DNA of 64,000 nucleotides from Mauremys mutica (Eukaryota > Chordata > Testudines > Geoemydidae). The stretch covers positions 273,464,045-273,528,044 of the forward strand of contig NC_059072.1 of assembly GCF_020497125.1 (NCBI RefSeq). Reading direction: 5' to 3'. Of the stretch, positions 11,141 to 21,242 are shown piece after piece. Position 1 is the stretch's first letter. Every line of letters starts with the position of its first letter. A program made the translations under genes and the position numbers. Under the pieces are notes generated by a model. The model was not told the origin of the DNA. It saw nothing but the letters and a program-made list of their open reading frames with translations, and ran no database searches.

Positions 11141-12663
11141 CATATTACATCCAAATGCTATCTTTACCATTAGCTGAAATTTATGGGGCAGTCATTGTCC
11201 CAAAGTGGGAGAGATTTTCCTAATTATTCTTCTCAAGGATGTTGGTGTATTCATGATAATTGGTTGGAAATGTCATAGTTCACCCTCACCTACTAGGATC
11301 TTCTTGTGTCTGGATGCAATATTCACTGGTCCCTGGACATGCTATTGGCAGAATTCCAATGGGAAAGTGACCTTTTCTCTTTAGTAAAAAAGGAAGTGAT
11401 CATGAAGTGTTAGCTAGGAGATTCCAAGGATTAGGGGAAAATGGTGGTGGGGGGGGAATAGATCATGTCAAATTGTATTATTTCTCTGTGTCCCTGAATA
11501 ATGGCCTCCATTGGAATAGTCTCATCCATAACTGGAATCAAAAACAGGGGAACTGTCAATAGTTTCAATTGTCTTGGGCATGGCCTTGAATAGCAGGGGA
11601 ATCTGTAATTCCTGACCTATAGCTGCATCCATGAAATTGTCCACTGCCTCTGAATCAATGAGGGGCTGTTGGAGAAGAATCTGTCAAGGATCCCCTGGAA
11701 TGTGCAGCTGGGTAGGCACCTGTAAATGAGATCCCCTGGATGGGGCTCAGAGTATTTCTCAGTGAGGACAATGGCACAGGGAAGTTCTCTCCTCTCAAGG
11801 TTCAGGCTGGTTCCTCCTGCCATGCCTTTGTCAGCTTGTTTCCCTGAGCTCCTCAGTGTTTTTATTAGGCAGGACAAGATGGCATGCCCAGGTTCACTGC
11901 AGTAGAAGTACAGGTGGTATTAACTGCTGTTCCTTTTCTTTGGGTGTGAGTCGCTGATGAGCCAGATCTGCTCGCATGGGTTAGGCGGGCGATACAGAAG
12001 CTGAGGTCATGGTACACAGGTAGGGGGGCTGCAAGGAGCCTTTTTCTCTCCTCCATTAGTCCTCTCAGCTGATGGTACAGTCCACAAGGGTCTGTAGACC
12101 CCTACGTGTCTTTATAAGGGCCAGTTTATAAGTGGTTTCTTCCCACAAGCTTCACCCCCAGTGGTACAGTTTCTTCATTACACTCTGCATTCTCTGTCAG
12201 GCTGTGAAAGTGCGCTGCATAGTGCCTGTGCCTGACCCTGCTGGAGTCCCCTCAGAGTTTCCTCAGCCATTTGAGCTTAGTACAGATCATCAAATATTGT
12301 TAACATCACTTGGAGAAAGGCATCGCAGTATGACCGCACTGGGCTATGACCTTCCAGCTAGGGGGAAACACAGCCTAGCTTATCGCCTGTCAGCAGGCTG
12401 ACTGCCAAGGAACCTTTGCATGCTCAGAGATATCTAGGGATGCAACAGACACCCCAGACTACAATAATTCTAGCAGGCCCCTCTTCAGGGCAAGGCTCTG
12501 CAGACTGTGTTTGAAGCAGGATGTTCCCAGCACTGAGCTGTCTTGCTAGCTTCTGCAGCTGCCGGTTGCCCGAGGTCAGCTGTGCAACTTGAGCCTGCAG
12601 TACTTGATTATCTGCCTGGAGGCAGGAGGCCCATTCAGATGAGTCAAAGCTATTTGTGGACAT
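11141..12663 (-). pseudogene. Gypsy chromovirus gag and protease region, decayed
   Basis: The minus strand contains a VDNFMDAAIGQELQIPL block near 11580-11650, where a chromovirus protease has a DSGAxxNFI site; the key residues are mutated. A YFYCSEPGHAILSC knuckle near 11870-11920 has lost the first Cys of CCHC. The gag start (12663, MSTNSFDSSEWAS) is followed by a hydrophilic, coiled-coil-like stretch, LQAQVAQLTSGNRQLQ. Stops and frameshifts are frequent. Confidence 0.75.
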
Positions 12664-12729
12664 GTGCTGTTAAGTTCATTTTTCTCACACCAGGCCTAGT
12701 CCCACAGAAATATTGTAGTCTGAACAAGC
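12664..12729 (-). other. Short leader between gag and 5' LTR
   Basis: These 66 bases separate the gag start from the LTR on the minus strand. I could not recognise a standard tRNA primer-binding site in it. Confidence 0.4.
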
Positions 12730-13262
12730 TGTCATGGCTGGGTCATGGGTGGCCAGACCTAGAAGTTGGAGCCAGAGTCCACAGTCATGAGACAGGACTC
12801 AAAAGTTGGCTAACATTACCACAAATTAGGTGCAGGAGTCAGGCAGGATCAAGATACAAGGGGGTCAAAGGCAGCAGACCTACTAGAAGTCATGAACCAC
12901 AGGTCAGATGCCAGGAATCAAACCAGGTTGGAATGCTGGGAGATCAAGGCAGGGAAGCAGGATTAGGTAGTGGGTAGCAGGTAGCAGGATCAGCTAGCAG
13001 CAAGCACAAAGCATGCAGTCCAGAATGGGATGGAGCCCAATTGTTTGGACAGGTTTCTGCTTCTGCTGCTGGTTTAAGTAGGGCCATTAAGCCAATCAAC
13101 AGCTCTGGGACTCCTCCAATCAGACCTCAGGGGTGGAGCCTCACACTGGGGCTGGGTTTTGTGGGTCTCAGGTAAACCCCTGCCAGTAGGCTGCCAGGTG
13201 GATGGGTAGAGTGTGATCGCTCCCAGGAACCTTGCAGGCCAGGTCTGTGACCACTAATGACA
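12730..13262 (-). repeat. 5' LTR of the chromovirus-type Gypsy element
   Basis: A 533-bp block with inverted ends, TGTCAT at the left and ATGACA at the right, lies immediately upstream of the minus-strand gag. Ends of the TG...CA type and the adjacent gag support an LTR. Its partner 3' LTR was not found near 6.4-6.9 kb, so divergence dating is not possible. Confidence 0.7.
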
Positions 13263-14165
13263 CCAAAACTATCTCATCATTGTGCCTAATCTAGAGGGCT
13301 CAACTCCAGCAGCAATGATAGTTTATGCCCCTAGATACTGATTTTCCTTTCACTTATAAATCAGGAGTAATTCTGTTACATATAGATTTGAACCAGCAGA
13401 TCTAGAGGTGAAAGATTTTGTATTTTTCTTTTCTGATTTTCATTGCACTTCAAATTTCATAGCTTGTGTAGTTTCTCTTTTTCTGTATATATGTTTAGCT
13501 CCATTCATTCATAGTTTCCATTTTTTTCTTCTTTCATGGAGTCACAGTAAGAATTCCCAAGAATTCCTAAAAGTTCTTTTCTGATAATCATCACTGGCAT
13601 TTTTTCTTTGCTAATTAAAAGTCCAAAGATGCACCCACTCTATTTATGTATGGGTGACCTGTAAGGTTTTTTGGGGGAGGAGGGGGTGTAGTTAAAAGAA
13701 CATTATCAATCAGCTCACTCCACCTGGTGAGGTGATTACACAGATAAATGTCTTCATGAGTGCGACATGTGCTTCAACTAAGTAATAAGTTTCCTGCACT
13801 GAATACTAATAGATGCCTTCCATGGTTATTCATGAAAGTGATTGCAAGGATATAGATTGACTAGAAATTCCAGACAGCTTCTAGAAACTTTTTGCTTTAA
13901 TTTGAGAGATTTGAGGTAGTCATACTGAAGAACAGACATCAACCATCTGTGGTTCATCAGCTTCATAAAAGTATTTTAATACTACAGCTGGGATCCCAGG
14001 AAGGCTAATCCTCTGTGATTCTAAAGTGATCAAGACACTGAAGGCCTTTGATGATATAATCCTGTAATTGAATTGATTTGTGAGATACAGGACAACCTTG
14101 CTCATCCAAGTGTTATAAAGGGCATTACCTATTTTGGGGCAGTTGAGCATATTTTCAATAAAAAG
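13263..14165. other. Non-coding DNA
   Basis: No gene or repeat family was recognised. It is A+T-rich sequence between the Gypsy LTR and the CR1 relic. Confidence 0.5.
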
Positions 14166-14421
14166 AATTAATTCTCAGAGAATATTTTATAGAAAGATAT
14201 CCAGTCATGATTTTAAAATTGTTACTGATGCAGAATTCACCACGACCCGTGGTGAGTTGTTCCAATAGTTAATTACTCTAAATTGTTAAAATTGTATGCC
14301 TTATTTCCAGTCTGACTTTGTCTAGCTACAACTTGCAGCCATTGGATCCTATTATAACTTTCTCTTCTAGGTTGAAGAGTCCATTATTAAATGTTTGTTC
14401 CCCATTTAGTTATTTATAGAC

Positions 14422-14979
14422 CAGGGGTTCCCAAACTTGGTTTGAGGCTTATTCAGAGTAAGCCCCTGGCGGGCCGTGAGACGCTTTGTTTACCTGAGCG
14501 TCTGCAGGTACGGGCGCTCGCAGCTTCCAGTGGTCATGGTTCACCATTCCTGGCAAATGGGAGCTGCAGGAAGGGGTGGCCTGGCCCATGCCTCTTCTCG
14601 CAGCTCCCATTGGCCGGGAACGCGAATGGCAAACCACGGCCACTGGGAGCTATGAGCGGCCGTACCTGCGGACTCTCAGGTAAACAAATATCAGAGGGGT
14701 AGCCGTGTTAGTCTGGATCTGTAAAAGCTGCAAAGAGTCCTGTGGCACCTTATAGACTAACAGATGTTTTGGATCATGAGCTTTCGTGGGTGAATACCCA
14801 CTTCGTCGACATGCATCCGACAAAGTGGGTATTCACCCATGAAAGCTCTTGCTCCAAAATGTCTGTTAGTCTATAAGGTGCCACAGGACTCTTTGCTGCT
14901 TTTACAGGTAAACAAAGCATCTCATGGCCTGCCAGAGGCTTATCCTGAACAAGCCTTGAACCACGTTTGGGAACCCCTG
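14422..14979. mobile_element. hAT-type element carrying a nested SINE palindrome
   Basis: The ends are CAGGGGTTCCCAAACTTGG and the complement of CCACGTTTGGGAACCCCTG. The flanking 8-bp repeats are TTATAGAC (14414-14421) and TTACAGAC (14980-14987), 7 of 8 identical. The G+C-rich interior (gcagctcccattggccggga) is typical of this abundant turtle hAT family. The element is interrupted at 14689-14904 by a SINE structure, so its own length was about 330 bp. Confidence 0.85.
14689..14904. mobile_element. Two tRNA SINEs in inverted, tail-to-tail arrangement
   Basis: The plus copy begins at 14691 with the promoter-bearing head (gtagccgtgttagtctgga, B-box-like region) and runs to about 14813. The minus copy runs 14814-14904 and lacks the first 28 or so bases. 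The arms 14717-14806 and 14816-14904 are complementary with about 7 mismatches. The whole block is bounded by a single 12-bp direct repeat, CAGGTAAACAAA, at 14677-14688 and 14905-14916. Confidence 0.85.
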
Positions 14980-15044
14980 TTACAGACAGTAATCAAGTCA
15001 CTCCTTAATCTCCTGCTTGTTAATCTAAACAGTTTGATCACCTT

Positions 15045-15153
15045 CAGGGGTGGCTCTAGGTATTTTGCTGCCCCAAGCATGGCAGGCAGGCTGCCTTAGG
15101 CGGCTTGTCTGCGGGAGGTCCTGCTGGCGTGCTGGTGCCTGGAGCCGCCCCTG
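15045..15153. mobile_element. Short hAT-type element (CAGGGGTGGCTCTAGG family), copy 1
   Basis: A 109-bp element with ends CAGGGGTGGCTCTAGG and the complement of CCTGGAGCCGCCCCTG. It is flanked by ATCACCTT (15037-15044) and ATCGTCTT (15154-15161), 6 of 8 identical, as expected for an aged hAT duplication. Related copies are at 33742-34515, 53079-53340 and a fragment at 43818-43842. Confidence 0.8.
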
Positions 15154-15172
15154 ATCGTCTTGAGACTATCAC

Positions 15173-15470
15173 TGTGAGTACATTTATATAGCCCACAGCA
15201 AGCCTCTAAGCCCAGGTTGATAGACTTGAGCTTATACTATCATGCCAAAAATATCTATGTAGATGTTGAGGCTCAGGCTTGAGATTGGAATATGAAGTCT
15301 AGGGAGAGGAGTGGAATTAAGAACCTGAGCTCCAGCCCAAGCCACAATTTAAAAGCACTGTCTATGCAGATATTTTTATTGTGGTTCCATGAGCCCTACA
15401 CTCCTGAATCTGTTAACTTGGGCTTGGAGATTCTCTTGGGAGGGCTATCACTGGCTGTGTAGACGCATCC
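15173..15470. mobile_element. MITE-like insertion with a GTGTAGAC end
   Basis: The block interrupts CR1 wording between ctatcact and ataaggcat. It contains inverted-looking segments (aagcccaggttgatagactt and aacctgagctccagcccaag) and ends ctgtgtagacgcatcc, resembling the TGTCTACAC ends of Harbinger-related MITEs in this window. The left terminus is not clear. Confidence 0.55.
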
Positions 15471-16295
15471 TATAAGGCATATTTTCTAATCTTTGAATCA
15501 TTCTCGTGGCTCTTCTCTGAACCCTCTACAGCTTATCAACATGAGCCTTGAATTGTCCACACCAGAACTGGATACAGTATTCCAGCAGCAGTCACACGCC
15601 TGCCACATGCAAAGGTAAAACAGCCTCTCTACTCCTACTGTTTATGGTTCCAAGGATTGCATTAGCCCTTTGGCCACAGCTTTGCTCTAGAAGCTCATGT
15701 TCAGCAGATTTTTCACCCTTCCCACCCCCACAATCTTTTTCAGAGTCCCCCATCCTATAAGTATGGCCTACATTCTCTGTTCCAAGACATATACATTTAC
15801 ATTTAACCATATTAAAATGTATTATTTGCTTGCACCCATCTTACCAAGTTATCCAGACTCTGCAGTACATGTTACCTGTCCTATTTACTACTTACCACTC
15901 CCCCAATTTCTATGTCTTCTGCAAAGTTTATCAGCACTAATTTTATGTTTTCTTCCAAGTCATTGATAAAAAACATAGGAATAAGAACTGATTCCTGTGG
16001 GACTCGCCTAGAAATACACTCATTCTATGATTCCTCATTTACAATTAAGTTTTGATACACATCAGTTAGCCAGATTTTAATCCACTTAATGTATGCCATG
16101 TTAGCTTTACATCTTTTTAATCAAAATGCTATTATATACCAAACCAAGTGCCTCACACAAATGCCTACATATATTACATCAACACTATTACCTGATCAAA
16201 CAAACATATAATGAGAAAAAAGATATCAAGTAATTTTGACGAGGTCTAGTTTCCATAAACCCATGTTAATTGACATACATTTTATTGCCCTCCTA

Positions 16296-16703
16296 TTATT
16301 CTTTATAAATTGAGTCCTGAATCAGCCAGTCCATTATCTTCCCCAGGATAGATATCAGTCTGAGAGGCCTATAATTACCTGTGTCATTCCATTTACACTT
16401 TTCGAATATTGGCACAACATTAGCTTTCTTCCACTCTTCTGGAATGTCTCCAGTGTTCTGAGACATTTTGAAAATCAACATTAATGATCTAGTGAGCTCC
16501 TCAGCCAGCTCTTTTAAAACTCTTGTATACAAGTTATCTGGACCTGCTGATTTAAAAATGTGTAAATTTAGTAGCTGCTGTTTAACATCCTCCTGAGATA
16601 CTAGTTGAAAATAAAAAAGTATTGTATATAATATTACTACATCATCTCTTTTTCCCAAATGCAGAACAAAAATATTTATTGAACACTTCTGTCTTTCCTG
16701 CAT
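16296..16703 (-). pseudogene. CR1 ORF2 reverse transcriptase N-terminal fragment
   Basis: The longest frame includes SAGPDNLYTRVLKELAEEL, then a GDIPEEWKKANVVPIF block, then KWNDTGNYRPLRLISILGK. These match RT motifs of CR1/L2 LINEs (consensus KSxGPDxIxPRVLKELA, PxxWKxAxVxPIxKKGxxxxxxNYRPISLxS). It is open for 135 codons. The catalytic YADD region is not found downstream, and no intact ORF2 exists here. Confidence 0.85.
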
Positions 16704-16740
16704 TATTACTGAGTATTCTGATAGCCACTGTAAAGATTGG

Positions 16741-17100
16741 CAAACTTACCTCACATGTCTGGAACAACAAGCACTTTACCCCTGAACACAAAGGTGTCTG
16801 TTTATCAGGCTTCTTTCCTCAGTACCCTCTTTTTATGGTTCTGAAAGCTGGGTTACATATTCCAAGCAGAAAGAACCCTTGGAGTCACTTGAGATCAATT
16901 CAAAAACTCCCTACAGATCAAGGCAAAATCTCTGACACAGTGACAAAGTCAAGCAAGGTCTCAAAAAATTCAGCATTCCCACGGACAAGTAGGAGAACCC
17001 TGCCCACAACCGCTCAGTCTGGAGAAGTGGGTCGAGGCTGGTGCAGTCATTGTGGAGATCCATTAGAGAGCCCAAGTCTTAATTTACTAACTGGGTGATG
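16741..17100. other. Unassigned 360-bp stretch
   Basis: An open frame (16622-17098) crosses it without recognisable domain content. It has one CxxC-like pair near its end, but no knuckle spacing follows. It may be a further repeat fragment. Confidence 0.4.
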
Positions 17101-17868
17101 GGTCAACAAAATGGCAGATGAAAGTGAATATTGATAAATGCAAATTAGTGCACATTGGAAAACATAATCCCAACTATACATACAAAAATATGGGACCTAA
17201 ATTAGCTGTTACTGGTCAAGAAAAGATCTTGGAGTTATTGTAGATAGTTCTCTGGAAACATCTGATAAATGTCTATCAGAAGTCAAAAAAGCTAATGGAA
17301 TGTTAGGAACCCTTAGGAAAGGGATAGATAATAAGACAGAAAATGTCATATTGCCACTGTATAAATCCATGGTATGCCCACAGTTTGAATATTGTACACA
17401 GTTCTGGTCACTCCATCTAAAAAAAGATATTAAAGTTTGAAAAAGTACAGAGAAGGGCAACAAAAATGATGATGGAATAGCTTTCATATGAGGAACAATT
17501 AAAGGGACTGGGAATATTCAGCCTGGAAAAGAGATGACAAAGAGGGTATGTGATAGACATCTATAAAATTATGAATGGTATGGAGAAAATGAATAAGGAA
17601 GTGTTATTTACCCCTTCACATAACACAAAAACCTGGGGTCACCCAATGAAATTAATTGGCAGCAGGTTTAAAACAAACAAAAGGAAGTACTTCTTCACAC
17701 AACACACAGTAACCTTGTGGAACTTGTTGTGAGGGAATGTTGTGAAGACCAAAACTATAATGGGGTTCAAAAAAGAATTAGATAAATTCATGGAGAATAA
17801 GTCTATCAAAGGCTTTTAGCCAAGATGGTCAGGGATGCAACCCCATGCTCTGGGTGTCACTAGTCTCT
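17101..17868 (+). pseudogene. CR1-type LINE ORF2 C-terminal part and 3' region
   Basis: The plus strand reads QQNGRxKxxxxKCKLVHIGK, then YKNMGPKLAVT, LGVIVDSSLETSDKC, then a KANGMLGTLRKGIDNKTENV block and PLYKSMVCPQFEYCTQFWS. These are the segments after the RT domain in CR1/Jockey-type LINEs. The region ends near 17868 inside the 3' UTR (tagccaagatggtcagggat), at the point where a different CR1 5' end begins. Stops and frame changes are present. Confidence 0.8.
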
Positions 17869-18322
17869 GATTGCAGCAAACAGAGGACAGGCAAACAGAC
17901 AGAGTTTGCCTGGGAACCGTCTGAGAGGCGCTTTGGTGAGTGCTGCATTAGGGAGGCTGTGTTGTGAGTTGGTGGGGTGAATATCTGAGTGGCTATCTGC
18001 TGTGACCATTTGTTTGACTGGAGCTGGTTGCAGGGACTGTTTGACCGTGTGTTTGTTTGTTTGAAAAGTGTGAATTGGGAGTGCTTTCTTCCAGGTGGAC
18101 CTTGACTGGTTGATTGGAGGAAAGGTATGAGCCAAGCCAACTGCTTCAAGCCTGCAGCCTTATAAGAAAGCAGCCAGCTGGGAACTGAGTGAGCGGCAAA
18201 CAGAGGACAGGCAAAGAGAGGGAGTTCGCCTGCGGGGAGTTCCCACAGAGGGGTTTTTTTTTGCCTTTCTGGCTTCTGTGAGCAATAAATACATCTGAAG
18301 AGGCTCTTAGAAGGAAGAGATT
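17869..18322 (+). promoter_or_regulatory. CR1 5' UTR with a repeated promoter-like unit
   Basis: A unit around gcaaacagaggacaggcaaa followed by gagttcgcctg occurs twice, at 17874 and 18190, about 316 bp apart. A repeated 5' UTR unit just upstream of ORF1 is the layout expected of a CR1 internal promoter. The function is inferred from position only. Confidence 0.5.
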
Positions 18323-19325
18323 ATGGATGCTGAGTGATCAGCTGTTGTGACCTGCACAGAATGTGCCATCTTTGTCTTTATCCCAGAGGATATAATCAAC
18401 TTTGTGTGTACAAAGTGTAAGATGGTCTTCATATTGGAAGAGAAGGTTAAAGGACTAAAGGACTAGAGACAAGTATCAACCCTGCATTGCATCAGAAAAA
18501 AATGAAGACTTTCTGGATAGAAGATAGTGTTTGGTACTGCAGGCACAGCATGCTGAAGAATCAGAGAGGGCAGCACAGTATGGGAAATAAAATTGGCAGC
18601 ATGTGACCTCCAGAAGAAGAAAGAGGAGAACCCATGTACCCCCAATGTACATAGAGATAAGAAACCATTTTCAGGCTCTCTGCACAGGTACTACGACAGA
18701 GAATGGTTTGGAAGAATTTTGAGGGAAGGTATCAAAAGGAGATCCCATCAACCAGAAGGCATGGGATGCATTGTACTAGGGATGGGGGTTCTGTGACCAC
18801 CACTCCCAAGAGGAGAAATGGGTGGTGGTGGTTGGGGACTCCTTCCTAAGGGGGACAGCATCATCCATCAGCCATCCAGACCAGTAAACTCGAGAAGTAT
18901 TCTGCTTTCCTGGAGCTAAAATTCAGGATGTGACAGAGTGTTTGCTGAGACTGATCAAGCCCTCAGACCACTACCCCTTCCTACTTCTCCACGTGGGCAC
19001 CAATGACACTGCCAAGAATGACCTTGAGCGGGTCACTGCAGACTGCGTGGCTCTGGGAAGAAGGATAAAAGAGTTTGAGGCAAAATTCATGTTCTCGTCC
19101 ATCCTCCCTGTTGAAGGAAAAGGCTCAGGTAGGAACCATATAATTGTGGAGGTAAATACATGGTTACGTAGGTGGTGTCAGAAAGAGGGGTTTGGATTCT
19201 TCGACCATGGGATGTTGCTCCAGGAAGAAGGATTGCTAGGAAGAGATGGGATCCACCTAACAAAGAGAGGGAAGAGCATCTTCGCAGGCAGGCTTGCTAA
19301 CCTAGTGAGGAGGGTTTTAAACTAG
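18323..19325 (+). pseudogene. CR1 ORF1 (zinc-finger and SGNH-esterase-like), broken
   Basis: The start (18323) is followed early by a stop. A Cys-rich segment, CxxCxIFVF ... FVCTKCK (18350-18420), resembles the zinc finger at the N-terminus of CR1 ORF1. The long frame 18930-19325 (131 codons) reads YPFLLLHVGTNDTAKNDLER, then SSILPVEGKGSGRN, then GRDGIHLTKRGKSIFAGRL. GTND and DGxHL are blocks III and V of an SGNH hydrolase, the esterase domain known in CR1 ORF1, with the catalytic His in DGIHL. It should bind RNA or lipid in the retrotransposition complex, but the N-terminus is disrupted here. Confidence 0.8.
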
Positions 19326-19468
19326 GTTCACTGGGGGAAGGTGACCTAAGCCCTGAGGTAAGTGGGGAAGTTGGATACCGAGAGGAAACACAAGGGTGCA
19401 ACAGGGGAGGCTTCCTGATTCATACTGAGAAAGTAGAGCAATCAGCTAGTTATTTTAGGTGACTGTAT

Positions 19469-19801
19469 ATGAACTCAGGAAGCCTGGGAAACAAGCAGGA
19501 AGAATTGGAAGTCCTGGCACAGTCAAGGAACTATGATGTGATTGGAATAACAGAGACTTGGTGGGGTAACTCACATGACTGGAGTACAGTCATGGATGTA
19601 TATAAACTGTTCAGGAAGGACAGGAGGGAGAGAGAAAGTGGAGGAGTTGCACTGTATGTAAGAGAGCAGTATGATTGCTCAGAGCTCCACTATGAAACTG
19701 GAGAAAATCCTGTTGAGAGTCTTTGGGTTAAGTTTAGAGGCAAGACCAACAAGGGTGATGTCCTGGTGGGCATCTGCTATAGACCACCAGAACAGGACAC
19801 T
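19469..19801 (+). pseudogene. CR1 ORF2 endonuclease N-terminal fragment
   Basis: This 115-codon frame starts MNSGSLGNKQEELEVLAQSR and contains DVIGITETWW (the ITET catalytic Glu), SGGVALYVRE and a VGICYRPPEQ block. These are the N-terminal motifs of an APE-type endonuclease, the enzyme that nicks target DNA. The LINE sequence ends abruptly near 19801, so the remaining endonuclease and the RT are missing. Spacing from ORF1 (about 140 bp) fits a CR1. Confidence 0.85.
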
Positions 19802-19887
19802 ATCCTAAGGATCTAGCCAGAAATCTATCCAGGTGGCACTCAATCTAAAGGCCACACTCCCTTTTGGATTTGCCATTATGATGGTGA

Positions 19888-20922
19888 TGTTATACCAATA
19901 TAATAAAAACCAGCAGGATCTTATTAAGAGGGATAAGGCAAAGATGCCACATTTATTGTAAATACCATAAGAAAACAAAAGACAGCAAAAGACAAAAGCA
20001 AACAACGTTGTTTTACTACTTATTTCTATCACTACTTATTCCTTATACACACACACACACACACACATATTCATTCACACAATCATTCATTCAGGTTCTG
20101 TATAGATGTTATAGTTACCAGCCTAGACATTGCTCATGCCAAGTTACTGGCCAGGTATCTTGGTCATGAGGATGGAGCCGAGTCTGTGTCAGATGCATCT
20201 GATGCTCCTGGAGGCTGGTAGCAGAACCATAGACTCAAAGTCCTCAGTCTTTAGAGTCCAGTTTTATAGGAATTTATTCCTATGTCAGTTCATGAGAGTT
20301 GCTTCATTTTGCTGTTGCTAAATCAATCAGCAGGTGGCTGGCTCCATGTTGTCAGATGCTTTGTTTTTCCTTCCTTTGAGGTATGGTGGGTGGATTCCAG
20401 TTTGCCCTCCGGGGGTCATCTGGTTGATCCCACTTGACACCTTCTTCAGCCGACACTGAATTCTTCAGGCTGGTACCTCCCTAACCATTCATTCACATAC
20501 ATTCTCTATCTTAATCACATCTATTTCACTGTCTTTTTACCTTTTGGGGTGTTACCAATTTATGTGAGACTCCCTGTCTTTTAACAAGCAAAGATAAAGT
20601 GAGATGAAAACTTACAGAGGGTGGGGGTCTCTATCTATACACTATAACAGCTACTGTTTTGGCTTACTTAAGAGTTAATTAATGTTTAGCAAGTTTTATA
20701 CAAAGTATTTCTTTGAGCTTAACAAGTTTTATACCAAGTATCTCTTTGAGCAGGCTTCACACAGACACAGCTGGTGGCTTGCAGGTTAGAGGCTAAATGT
20801 TGAGAATCACAAATTTACTTCTAACATAAACCTTAAGTTATAAAGTATCAATTAACAATAAACCAATAAATCATTTCTCATATAAACCATGTTTAATATA
20901 AACCTTCTTTAATATCCCTACA
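19888..20922 (-). mobile_element. Solo LTR, probably of an endogenous retrovirus, minus orientation
   Basis: A 1035-bp block with retroviral TG...CA ends: on the minus strand it starts TGTAGGGATATT and ends GGTATAACA. It is flanked by the 4-bp repeat GTGA at 19884-19887 and 20923-20926. An AATAAA polyadenylation signal on the minus strand lies near 19950. There is no internal gag-pol. A 4-bp duplication is typical of gamma-type retroviruses. It contains an (AC)n run at 20047-20067 and a two-copy 31-bp tandem at 20687-20750. Confidence 0.7.
20687..20750. repeat. Two-copy tandem repeat of about 31 bp in the LTR
   Basis: The unit at 20687-20717 (agcaagttttatac, then ctttgag) is repeated at 20719-20750 with a few changes. 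Tandem repeats of this size are frequent in LTR U3 enhancer regions. Given the minus orientation, this part would be in U3. Confidence 0.75.
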
Positions 20923-21093
20923 GTGATAGCTACACAGAACAGTTCTATTGACTGAAATTTGATGGATGCTATTGTGGAAGTAACTTTTCTTCATACTTTG
21001 AACTATCAAGTCTCCTCCCTATTTGAAATTTTTAATAAATGAGTCTATGACACTTAACCACTTCATAAATTTGGAAAACATTTTTATAATAGG

Positions 21094-21242
21094 TTTCAGT
21101 GTGGTAGCCGCGTTAGTCTGTATCAGCAAAAAGAATGAGGAGTACTTGTGGCACTTTAGAGACTAACAAATTTATTTAAGCATAAGCTTTTGTGGGCTAA
21201 AACCCACTTCATTGGTTGCCTGCGGTGGAAAATACAGTGGGC
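21094..21242 (+). mobile_element. Cryptodire-type tRNA SINE, near full length
   Basis: It begins ttcagtgtggtagccgcg and continues with gttagtctgtatcagc (B-box-like), cttgtggcactttagagact, aacaaatttatttaagcat and the conserved 3' segment aaaacccacttcattgg. The order matches the cryptodiran SINE as remembered. It lies directly against a hAT fragment. Confidence 0.8.

Larger units (their letters stand above)
6890..13262 (-). mobile_element. Decayed chromovirus-type Ty3/Gypsy retrotransposon
   Basis: Reading from right to left on the minus strand: an LTR (12730-13262), gag start (12663), a CCHC-like piece near 11880-11940, a protease-like region, RT, RNase H and integrase (to about 6896). This order and the integrase/RT wording match the Sushi/Tf2-like chromovirus branch as I know it. 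The element is full of frameshifts and stops. A PIF/Harbinger element (8807-10990) interrupts the RT, and a 70-bp CR1 tail interrupts the integrase. A 3' LTR was not found at the left end, so the element is probably truncated there. Confidence 0.85.
14166..16740 (-). mobile_element. CR1-type LINE relic, minus strand, multiply interrupted
   Basis: The minus strand carries the ORF2 RT (16296-16703), then the long 3' part (15471-16290, 14980-15044, 14166-14421), whose wording (for example gtcattgataaaaaacatagga and caccagaactggatacagtatt) is typical of amniote CR1-type LINEs. Later insertions split it: a hAT element at 14422-14979, a second hAT at 15045-15153 and a MITE at about 15173-15470. Removing them restores continuity of the LINE wording. 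Confidence 0.8.

Noticed and set aside
12543..12977. 144-codon plus-strand frame
   Set aside because: It runs antisense to Gypsy gag and into the LTR, with no recognisable domain.
14691..14760. tRNA gene
   Set aside because: The B-box-like sequence belongs to a SINE head; no complete cloverleaf was seen.
16622..17098. 158-codon plus-strand frame with CSHCGD near its end
   Set aside because: It is partly antisense to CR1 RT. The CxxC is not followed by His and Cys at knuckle spacing.
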